From the NCBI GenBank assembly GCA_903917505.1, contig CAIXAY010000508.1, forward strand, positions 1 through 6,233: DNA of 6,233 bases. Direction: 5' to 3'. Below, one piece after another: positions 1 through 5,206 of this stretch (position 1 is the stretch's first letter; every line of letters begins with the position of its first letter). This DNA comes from an uncultured beta proteobacterium (GTDB lineage Bacteria; Pseudomonadota; Gammaproteobacteria; Burkholderiales; Rhodocyclaceae). Below the pieces are notes generated by a model. It made no database searches, was not told the origin of the DNA, and worked only from the letters and a program-made list of their open reading frames with translations. Position numbers and translations under genes: made by a program.

Positions 1-63
1 AAACTGGACTTCATGTCACCCCTTGAAGCCCGCCAGGCTTATGCCATACGAAAGGCGGCCTGA
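1..63 (+). CDS. IS3-family transposase (OrfB), C-terminal end only
   Basis: The frame is open from the first base and stops at TGA 61-63, giving 20 residues that begin KLDFMSPLEARQAY. This resembles the extreme C-terminus of IS3-family DDE transposases, where a stretch like 'HS.L.y.SP.ef' follows the catalytic rve domain. The catalytic residues lie outside the window. The reading is supported by what follows: a short non-coding tail and then a terminal inverted repeat ending in CA at position 100, the usual arrangement at the right end of an IS3 element. So few residues cannot fix the subgroup. The family is inferred from the C-terminal motif together with the IS end, not from the peptide alone. 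Confidence 0.62.
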   Translation, partial: KLDFMSPLEARQAYAIRKAA

Positions 64-575
64 GTTGCAAAACCGTGTCCAGGAAATGCGAGCCGGTACA
101 CCATGTGAAGGCACTCGACCGGCGTGTTCATCGCGAGCGCCAACTCCCCAATAAATTCGGTCTTTCCGCAACCGGGGGGGCCCACAATAATTATCGGCGT
201 CTGCCGCATTGCTTGGCCACCGATCTTGGCCACCAGAGCGGCGCGCTGGTAGGCACCAATGACCGTGTCAAAGTTTTCGAAGCGATCTTTTAACTTAGTG
301 AGCCGATTCATCGTGGAGTCATCAATCCGCGAGAGGATCCGATAAGGGCCGAGTTCTCGAAGCTTCTTGATCAGGGATTCATTTCGGCGCGCCGCGTCTC
401 GGTCAGCTTCGGTGTCAATGAACGCGTCGAGAACCTTCGGATCGAATAGGCGAACATAACCGGCAGGACAGGACCCATAGGCATTCGAGGTATGGGTCTT
501 GCCGGTGCGACGTGCGATCACATCTTGGCGACGAAGGTTGAGGGTATTGTTGAGTAGTTGAGTGGGATCGGTCAT
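39..575 (-). pseudogene. AAA+ ATPase truncated by IS insertion after Walker A
   Basis: The frame starts at ATG 575 and stops at TAA 39-41, 178 codons. Only about 158 residues are native. The last 20 (from VYRLAFPGHG) are translated from the IS end. The native part has a charged N-terminal region, a helical stretch around residues 60-120 (RILSRIDDSTMNRL, then a short loop-forming segment FDTVIGAYQRAALVAK), and a clear Walker A motif GPPGCGKT at residues 132-139 preceded by a hydrophobic strand (TPIIIV). The context is that of AAA+ ATPases with a Lon-like or ClpX-like nucleotide-binding fold. Walker B, sensor residues and the arginine finger should follow but are missing, so the product cannot hydrolyse ATP normally. 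It is transcribed divergently from the RHH-parB pair and probably belonged to the same module. Its partner or substrate is unknown. The start is the first ATG, with no Shine-Dalgarno sequence but placed just below a perfect promoter. Confidence 0.8.
74..100 (-). repeat. Probable terminal inverted repeat (right) of the IS
   Basis: Read inward from the element end on the minus strand, the sequence starts TGTACCGGCTCGCATTTCCT and continues GGACACG. A terminal TG and an internal TTTCCTGGA block are common in IS3-family ends. The left repeat is outside the window, so the exact inner limit is an estimate. Confidence 0.55.
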
Positions 576-589
576 AGTATTAATGTATT

Positions 590-618
590 ATTATAGCGGG
601 CTGGACCGCCGGTGTCAA
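590..618 (-). promoter_or_regulatory. Consensus sigma-70 promoter of the truncated AAA+ gene
   Basis: On the minus strand TTGACA (613-618) and TATAAT (590-595) are separated by exactly 17 bp, a perfect match to the sigma-70 consensus. Only 14 bases separate the -10 box from the ATG at 575, so transcription should begin about 7-8 bases before the start codon. That leaves no room for a Shine-Dalgarno sequence and implies a leaderless or nearly leaderless mRNA. So strong a promoter in a maintenance-type module would normally be repressed, most likely by a neighbour-encoded DNA-binding protein. The repression is inference. Confidence 0.8.
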
Positions 619-657
619 GAGCCTTGTCGCCCTTAGGCCATTAAGAAATTGGCGTGA

Positions 658-681
658 GGCGTCTTTTACCAATAAAACGCC
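658..681. repeat. Imperfect inverted repeat in the divergent control region
   Basis: GGCG (658-661) and TTTT (664-667) face AAAACGCC (674-681) across a 6-base loop, with two unpaired bases in the left arm. GGCGT also occurs twice in direct orientation at 651 and 658. It lies between the two divergent transcription units and could be an operator half or merely a weak hairpin. It has no position that suits a terminator for either gene. Confidence 0.3.
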
Positions 682-691
682 ACATGGGACC

Positions 692-707
692 ACACGTCAT
701 AACGTGT
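692..707. promoter_or_regulatory. Palindromic operator candidate ACACGT-CATA-ACGTGT
   Basis: Two perfect 6-bp arms flank a 4-bp spacer, ending 4 bases before the first possible start codon of the RHH-domain gene. It is the most symmetrical element of the 136-base gap between the divergent genes. Both the RHH protein (which would bind as a dimer or tetramer to short repeats) and the ParB protein are encoded immediately downstream and are the natural candidates to bind it. The half-sites CACGT/ACGTG recall the core of chromosomal parS (CACGTG), but the spacing is different and it is not a parS match. Confidence 0.5.
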
Positions 708-711
708 ATAG

Positions 712-1383
712 GTGTATCGTGGTAACATAAAAGTCGTTTTTTCATCGGCCCATTTGGCTATGCCCGACATCGTCCACGTTCCCGTCGATTTGTCCGGACT
801 TGATCAGAGCGACAAAGCGCAAATAACTGCGCTGTTCGCAGCCATTCAAGACGGTATTACGCACTACACGACGGATCCCCAAACTGAAAAGAGCGCCATT
901 TTGTACGTCAATGAATGGGCCGAACGGTGGCGTCTCAAGCACTACCGAAAAGGCAGGAGAGGCTTTTTGTATGTCGATTTGCCGCGCGAAGAGGCGTTGG
1001 GTCGAATGCAAACCCGGCTGCACCAAAGCATGATCGCACAGCTCGATTTTTTTTCGACCTATCCCTGCCTAGCGGACGGCAAAAACAGTTTCGGAACAAA
1101 ACTCAAATTAAACGAGTTCGTGTTCAGGGAATTCTTGGCGCGCGAGCCGTGGAAACTTGACGAGTGGACATGGGACGCGCCGCGCGCCACGTTCACCACC
1201 CTTGGTAAGAAGAGGGTTCCGACGGGTTATAAGCAAGTGAATATTCAAGTAAACAAAGAACTGGCGGCATCGGTTGTCAAGACAGCGCAGACTCTAGCCA
1301 TCAAGCCAGCGCCATTTATCGCCTCAGCCTTCGGTTGGGGGGTGCGATATTTACTACCCCAACTTGCTAGACAGACAGGGTAG
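712..1383 (+). CDS. Unrecognised protein with probable C-terminal ribbon-helix-helix domain
   Basis: I do not recognise the family. The longest reading starts at GTG 712, directly after an in-frame TAG, and gives 223 residues. The first ATG is at 760 (residue 17, MPDIVHVPVDL), which would give 207 residues and looks like a natural N-terminus. Neither start has a good Shine-Dalgarno sequence, so the start is open. There is no signal peptide or membrane segment, so a cytoplasmic protein is expected. Residues 60-120 are rich in Trp, Arg and Lys. The last 50 residues read as a strand (YKQVNIQV, about 173-180), a helix (NKELAASVVKTAQTLA) and a second helix (PAPFIASAFGWGVRYLL), the order and length of a ribbon-helix-helix DNA-binding domain. 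It is followed 4 bases later by parB, so the two are probably co-transcribed and translationally coupled. A role as repressor or centromere-binding partner in a partition or maintenance module is inference. Confidence 0.75.
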   Translation: MYRGNIKVVFSSAHLAMPDIVHVPVDLSGLDQSDKAQITALFAAIQDGITHYTTDPQTEKSAILYVNEWAERWRLKHYRKGRRGFLYVDLPREEALGRMQTRLHQSMIAQLDFFSTYPCLADGKNSFGTKLKLNEFVFREFLAREPWKLDEWTWDAPRATFTTLGKKRVPTGYKQVNIQVNKELAASVVKTAQTLAIKPAPFIASAFGWGVRYLLPQLARQTG

Positions 1384-1387
1384 AGGT

Positions 1388-2464
1388 ATGGGTCAGCAGA
1401 TTCGCGTTTTTGTTGAATTGCCCATCGGGTCTCTCCTGCCCGATCCAAAGCAGCCCCGACAATTCAGTTTTGACGAACCGGTTGATGAAGGCGAATCCTC
1501 GCTTCAAAACCTGGCCCAGTCCATCCGCGAACACGGAATCTTGAGTCCGATTCGCGTAAGCGAAAAAGCGGAGGGTCGATACCAGATCGAGTCGGGGGAG
1601 CGCCGCTGGCGAGCGGCGCAGTTGGCCGGCCTCGAAACAGTGCCCGTTGAAATCGTCAAAAACAGCGGACTTCCGTTAATTCGGCAACTGGTAGAGAATC
1701 TGCAACGCCAGGATTTACGGGGCACGGAATACGCATTGACGATCAAGCGGCTGCGTGATGATCATGGCCTCACGCAAGCAGAAATAGCGAAATTTATCGG
1801 GAAATCCGAGCCGTCAATCACTCGTATCCTGTCCGTTCTCGACCCCGAATGGGCGCCGTACATGGAGGCCATAAACGGCAGCGGTTCCGTGCTCAATTAT
1901 CTGCGCAGCCTATCTCCAAGAACGCAAGGCCTGCTCCTGCGGCGATTCAATGCAAGCCAGATAACATATTCGTCTCAAGATCTGATGCGGATTCGACAGG
2001 TTGAGAAAGCGGCGGCAAAGCGGGGAATTCAGGACTTCGTTTCCGCCAACAACCTTGCTGATATCTTGTCTGGAAAGATAACCAATGCCGATTTACCGGA
2101 CCGCGGAGATCGAGACCCAGACCATTGCAGTGCGCCGCTCATTATCGCCAAACACGCCGATCCTGGTGTGGGGGCGCCGTTGTTATCAGGTTCGTCTTAT
2201 ACCAAAATCAATCCGCCTCATTCATCGAGCGCCGCAGAATTGGCAGCGTCTGTACCGCCAGTACCCCGAGACTTGCTGATCAAGGGCTTGTCGCTGTTGC
2301 CTCCGGAACCCGAGAAATCATCGTATCCCCTAACCATCGACATCGAGATCAAATTGTCCGCGGCTGAAGCCAGCAGAGTTCTGCTTTATCTTGGAATCCT
2401 AGAGATTCCTGATAGCCCCACGGCTCTCCGAGACCTGCTGGTGCGGGCTCTCAAGAATTTGTGA
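1388..2464 (+). CDS. ParB/RepB/Spo0J-family DNA-binding CTPase
   Basis: This is a 358-residue ParB-type protein. The N-terminal ParB/sulfiredoxin-like domain (about 10-110) starts with the typical IGSLLPDPKQPR box and contains the CTP-binding motifs GERRWRAA (70-77) and ENLQRQDL (103-110). A helix-turn-helix follows (LTQAEIAKFIGKSEPSITRI, about 128-147). Residues 235-310 are a Pro/Ser/Asp-rich linker, and the end (about 313-358, strand TIDIEIKLS then helices) probably dimerises. Such proteins load onto parS-like sites as CTP-dependent clamps in plasmid or island segregation, or act as KorB-like repressors. ATG 1388 is preferred over the upstream TTG 1364 because AGGG lies 7 bases before it and it starts just after the stop of the preceding gene. 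No parA is in the window, so the partner ATPase is elsewhere or absent. Codon use (ATA, AGA, TTA present) is less GC-biased than in waaC, in keeping with an acquired segment. Confidence 0.92.
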   Translation: MGQQIRVFVELPIGSLLPDPKQPRQFSFDEPVDEGESSLQNLAQSIREHGILSPIRVSEKAEGRYQIESGERRWRAAQLAGLETVPVEIVKNSGLPLIRQLVENLQRQDLRGTEYALTIKRLRDDHGLTQAEIAKFIGKSEPSITRILSVLDPEWAPYMEAINGSGSVLNYLRSLSPRTQGLLLRRFNASQITYSSQDLMRIRQVEKAAAKRGIQDFVSANNLADILSGKITNADLPDRGDRDPDHCSAPLIIAKHADPGVGAPLLSGSSYTKINPPHSSSAAELAASVPPVPRDLLIKGLSLLPPEPEKSSYPLTIDIEIKLSAAEASRVLLYLGILEIPDSPTALRDLLVRALKNL

Positions 2465-2904
2465 CACCCACCTTGTGCAATAGCGACTCCATAAGCCGAA
2501 TAGGATCAAACACAAACTGGCGTGGCGCAACGGCCAACTCATCAAGGTACCGGCCCATAATCGACACGACGAGATAACTACAGTCGCTAACAGTGTGTAG
2601 AGAACCGACTAAGCACTGTTATCCTCTCGTTGTGAAAAGCATCTCGCCCCCCGGAACCCTTCTTTGACCAGTAGGCCCGTGCCAATGATTTTGACTCGCA
2701 CCCAAGATTGATAATGCCCATCTGAATCAGGGTTTGTGGTGACCGCGATCACCGGAATCAGTTTGACGTCGAGTTTGGCCAATTTGAGGCCGGACTTTAT
2801 CGCACCTACGAACCTGAGCATGACTTCCTGCGAATCGCTGACGACCAGTTGCTTGTCATCGTAATAGGAGAAAGGAATCGAAGATTAGCAGTGACCGTAA
2901 GCAT
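2451..2904 (-). pseudogene. Possible decayed gene in three frames, convergent to parB
   Basis: Read on the minus strand, three consecutive open stretches give protein-like sequence. The first, from ATG 2904, begins MLTVTANLRF. The second is open from the stop at 2885-2887 down to TAG 2609-2611 and includes YYDDKQLVVSDSQEVMLRFV and, further on, DVKLIPVIAVTTNPDSDGHY; within it ATG 2821 would give 70 residues behind an AGGAAG. The third is open from 2618 to TGA 2451-2453 and contains VSDCSYLVVSIMGRYLDELA; it overlaps the parB end by 14 bases. Joined by two frameshifts these make about 150 residues. I do not recognise a family. Alternatives are one or two small intact genes (ATG 2821-2609, ATG 2558-2451) or chance open frames. 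The plus strand of this stretch shows no convincing gene. Confidence 0.3.
2582..2621. repeat. Interleaved inverted repeats (pseudoknot-like layout)
   Basis: TAACAGTG (2588-2595) is perfectly inverted as CACTGTTA (2614-2621), with an 18-base gap. AGTCG (2582-2586) is inverted as CGACT (2606-2610). The two pairs interlock rather than nest, the layout of an H-type pseudoknot in RNA or of nested protein or recombinase sites in DNA. There is no T-run on either side, so it is not a standard intrinsic terminator. It lies about 120 bases past parB and spans the TAG that ends the middle minus-strand frame. Confidence 0.4.
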
Positions 2905-2929
2905 TTCAAATACAAGACCCTCAATCTCT

Positions 2930-2935
2930 TATAAT
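2930..2935 (+). promoter_or_regulatory. Probable -10 element of the waaC-waaA promoter
   Basis: A consensus TATAAT lies 34 bases before the waaC start, so a transcript would have a leader of about 28 bases. The -35 region is poor: TTCAAA or TTTCAA at 2904-2910 would be 19-20 bp away. The position, just where the sequence turns into high-GC core DNA, supports it. Confidence 0.55.
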
Positions 2936-2969
2936 GCCATTTTCCAAAAAACATGTATTTTAGCCGCCA

Positions 2970-3932
2970 ATGCGCATTCTGTTGGTCAAGACCTCATCGC
3001 TTGGCGACGTCATACACAATCTGCCGGTGGTCAGCGATCTGCGCCGTGTGTTCCCTGAGGCGCAGATCGACTGGTGCGTCGAGGAAGCGTTCGCCGACAT
3101 TCCGGGCCTGCACCCCGAGATCGACCGGGTCATTCCGGTCGCCGTCCGTCGCTGGCGCCGGACACTGGGGCAGCGCGCGACCTGGCGTGAGATCGGCGAA
3201 TTCAGGCGTTGCCTGCGCCGCACTCGCTATGACGCGATCATTGATACGCAAGGCTTGTGCAAGAGCGGACTGATCGCATCGCAGGCCCGCGGCCCGCGTT
3301 ATGGCTATGCCGCCGGCGCGGCGCGCGAAGCACTGGCCGCCCGTTTCTACAACCAGACAATCGTCATCCCGCACAACGTTCACGCCGTCGAGCGCAATCG
3401 CTGGCTGGCGGCGGCTGCGCTCGACTACCCGGTGGATCTGCCGCTCGATTACGGCATCAAGGCACCCGCTGTCGACCTGCCGTGGTTCGCCGGCGCGCAG
3501 CATGCGCTGCTCCTCACGGCAACGAGCCGCGACGACAAGCTGTGGGATGAAGCGAATTGGATCGTCATCGCCCGGGAACTGACAAGCCGCCGCCTGATTC
3601 CCGTCTTCCCCTCAGGCAATGCGCTCGAACGCCAGCGCGCCGAGCGCATCGCGAGCGCCGTGCCGGGCTCGGTCGTCGCCCCGCCGCTCGGCCTGCGTGA
3701 ACTTGCCGGACTGATGGGCCAGGCCAGGCTGGCAATCGGCGTCGATACCGGGCTTGTGCATCTGGCGACGGCGCTGCGTGTGCCGACCATCGCGCTGTAC
3801 ATGGCCAGCGACCCGGCGCTCACCGGCGTCTACGGATCGGGTTTCTTTCGTAATCTGGGCGCGCGCGGCCGCGCGCCAACGGCGGCGCAAGTCCTGCCCG
3901 TGCTGCTCGCCGCCGAACAGGAATTGCGCTGA
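2970..3932 (+). CDS. waaC: Lipopolysaccharide heptosyltransferase I
   Basis: This GT-B glycosyltransferase (family GT9) transfers the first L-glycero-D-manno-heptose from ADP-heptose to Kdo of Kdo2-lipid A on the cytoplasmic face of the inner membrane. The product is 320 residues, the usual WaaC length. It starts MRILLVKTSSLGDVIHNLP, with the catalytic Asp at residue 13 as in E. coli WaaC. The second half has TATSRDDKLW (183-192), which matches the donor-phosphate region with its conserved Lys, and GVDTGLVHLATAL (257-269), the nucleotide-binding GxDTGxxHLA signature of the family. The region around residues 58-82 is Arg-rich and may help membrane or acceptor contact. No clear Shine-Dalgarno sequence precedes the ATG. 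It overlaps waaA by one base, so the two enzymes of consecutive inner-core steps are translationally coupled. The waaC rather than waaF call rests on the N-terminal match and the waaA neighbour. Confidence 0.93.
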   Translation: MRILLVKTSSLGDVIHNLPVVSDLRRVFPEAQIDWCVEEAFADIPGLHPEIDRVIPVAVRRWRRTLGQRATWREIGEFRRCLRRTRYDAIIDTQGLCKSGLIASQARGPRYGYAAGAAREALAARFYNQTIVIPHNVHAVERNRWLAAAALDYPVDLPLDYGIKAPAVDLPWFAGAQHALLLTATSRDDKLWDEANWIVIARELTSRRLIPVFPSGNALERQRAERIASAVPGSVVAPPLGLRELAGLMGQARLAIGVDTGLVHLATALRVPTIALYMASDPALTGVYGSGFFRNLGARGRAPTAAQVLPVLLAAEQELR

Positions 3933-5206
3933 TGGTCCGGCATGTCTATTCCCTTCTCTTCTACCTGGCACAACCGCTCATTTGGCTGCGCCTGCTCTGG
4001 CGCGCCCGCCGGCAACCCGAATACTTGCAGCATTTGGGCGAACGCTATGGCTTCTATGCGCAAGCCGTCCCAGACCGTCTGCTCTGGCTGCATGCCGTCT
4101 CGGTCGGCGAAACCCGCGCGGCGGAGCCGCTGATCAAGGCACTGCTCGACGCCTATCCCGATTATTTGCTGCTGCTCACGCACATGACGCCGACCGGGCG
4201 CGCGACCGGTGGCGAACTGATCGCCAAGTATGGCAATCGGCTGCTGCAGGCTTATCTGCCTTACGACCTGCCCGACGCTTGCGGCCGTTTTCTCGACCAC
4301 TTCAAGCCGCGCTTGGGCCTGCTCATGGAGACCGAGCTGTGGCCCAACCTGATTGCGGCCGCGGCGCAGCGCGGCGTGCCGCTCGCGCTGGTCAACGCCC
4401 GCTTGTCGCCAAAATCGCAGCGCGGGTACCTGCGCCTTGCGCCGCTCATCCGACCGGCGCTCGCCGCACTCTCTGCGGTCGCGGCACAAACGCCCGCCGA
4501 TGCCGAGCGCCTTTTGGCCATCGGCGCGCAACGCGTCAACATCCTCGGCAACATCAAGTTCGACGTCACTCCTTCGCCGCAGAAACTGGAACTCGGCGGA
4601 GAGTGGCGGCAGGCGCTCGGCGCGCGACCGGTCTGGCTGGCGGCGAGTACACGCGAAGGTGAAGAGGCGCTGATCCTCGACGCCTACGCACGCTTGAACC
4701 GGCCCGATCTGCTGCTGCTGCTGGTGCCACGCCATCCGCAGCGTTTTGCCGAAGCTGCGGCCCTCGTTGCCGAACGCAAATTGCCGCTCTGCCGGCGCAG
4801 CGAGGGCGCGCTGCCGACGGATGACACGCGCGTCTGGCTCGGCGACAGCATGGGCGAAATGCCGGCGTATTTTGCGCTCGCGGACCTCGCGCTGATCGGC
4901 GGAACGCTGCTGCCTTTCGGCGGGCAAAACCTGATTGAAGCGGCCGCCTGCGGCTGCCCGGTGCTGGTCGGCCCGCACACATACAACTTCGCGCAGGCGA
5001 CCGAAGACGCCATCGCCTGCGGGGCGGCGCAAAGAATCGCCGATGTCGACGCGGCCGCCGCCACCGTGCTGAACTTACTGGAAAATAAGGAAGCGCTACA
5101 GGCGATGCGCGCCGCCGCCGCGACCTTCAGTCAGGCGCATCGCGGCGCAACGGCGAGGACCGTCGCGCTGATCAGGGAAAGCGCGGCACTTCGAACAGCG
5201 GATTGA
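3932..5206 (+). CDS. waaA: 3-deoxy-D-manno-octulosonic acid (Kdo) transferase
   Basis: WaaA (KdtA, family GT30) transfers Kdo from CMP-Kdo to the lipid IVA precursor, an essential step in most Gram-negative bacteria and the one before WaaC. The product is 424 residues, close to E. coli KdtA. An N-terminal hydrophobic segment (about 5-23) is followed by basic residues and would anchor it to the inner membrane. The motif WLHAVSVGETRAAEPLI places the catalytic Glu at residue 60. Further family blocks are THMTPTGR (83-90), METELWPNL (132-140), LGNIKFD (205-211), AASTREGEE (237-245, donor side), VPRHPQRF (265-272) and GGQNLIEAAACGCPV (330-344, donor-binding). ATG overlaps the waaC TGA as TGATG. 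The 3' end overlaps the convergent TolC-family gene by 35 bases. Whether it adds one or two Kdo residues cannot be read from the sequence. Confidence 0.95.
   Translation: MVRHVYSLLFYLAQPLIWLRLLWRARRQPEYLQHLGERYGFYAQAVPDRLLWLHAVSVGETRAAEPLIKALLDAYPDYLLLLTHMTPTGRATGGELIAKYGNRLLQAYLPYDLPDACGRFLDHFKPRLGLLMETELWPNLIAAAAQRGVPLALVNARLSPKSQRGYLRLAPLIRPALAALSAVAAQTPADAERLLAIGAQRVNILGNIKFDVTPSPQKLELGGEWRQALGARPVWLAASTREGEEALILDAYARLNRPDLLLLLVPRHPQRFAEAAALVAERKLPLCRRSEGALPTDDTRVWLGDSMGEMPAYFALADLALIGGTLLPFGGQNLIEAAACGCPVLVGPHTYNFAQATEDAIACGAAQRIADVDAAAATVLNLLENKEALQAMRAAAATFSQAHRGATARTVALIRESAALRTAD

Larger units (their letters stand above)
1..100 (+). mobile_element. Right end of an IS3-family insertion sequence
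   Basis: The element enters from the left edge and appears to end at position 100. The minus-strand gene at 575 is coherent AAA+ ATPase sequence down to about position 101, and then turns into a tail unrelated to that family; this sets the junction. Position 100 is the last A of ...GGTACA, so the end carries the CA-3' (TG-5' on the other strand) typical of IS3 elements. The expected 3-4 bp target duplication would begin at 101 (CCA or CCAT), but its partner copy lies beyond the left edge and cannot be checked. The transposase points toward the disrupted gene, against its direction of transcription. Confidence 0.65.

Noticed and set aside
1..14. A minus-strand gene start at ATG 14 preceded by AAGGGG, as if a gene followed the truncated ATPase.
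   Set aside because: The same bases encode the C-terminus of the transposase on the plus strand and lie inside the IS; the ribosome-site look is most likely chance.
1364..1387. Upstream TTG start for the ParB protein giving 8 extra residues.
   Set aside because: The ATG at 1388 has an AGGG at proper spacing and begins right after the preceding stop; the extra residues do not look like family sequence.
2465..2930. CRISPR array, tRNA or riboswitch in the gene-poor stretch.
   Set aside because: I see no regularly spaced repeats, no cloverleaf-like sequence or CCA end, and no aptamer-like conserved core.
2959..2971. TTTAGCCGCCAAT, 11 of 13 matches to the RK2 KorB operator TTTAGCSGCTAAA, near a ParB/KorB-like gene.
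   Set aside because: It overlaps the waaC start codon, is a single imperfect copy, and lies in core DNA; no other copy was noticed in the window.
2849..3058. Plus-strand open frame with some RelE-toxin-like flavour (DDQLLVIVIGERNRRLAV).
   Set aside because: There is no usable start codon, it runs into waaC in another frame, and the opposite strand in the same codon register looks more protein-like.
3754..5064. Several long open frames on both strands inside waaC and waaA.
   Set aside because: They are Arg/Ala/Pro-rich shadow frames, as expected in GC-rich coding DNA, and the waaC and waaA frames show full family motifs.
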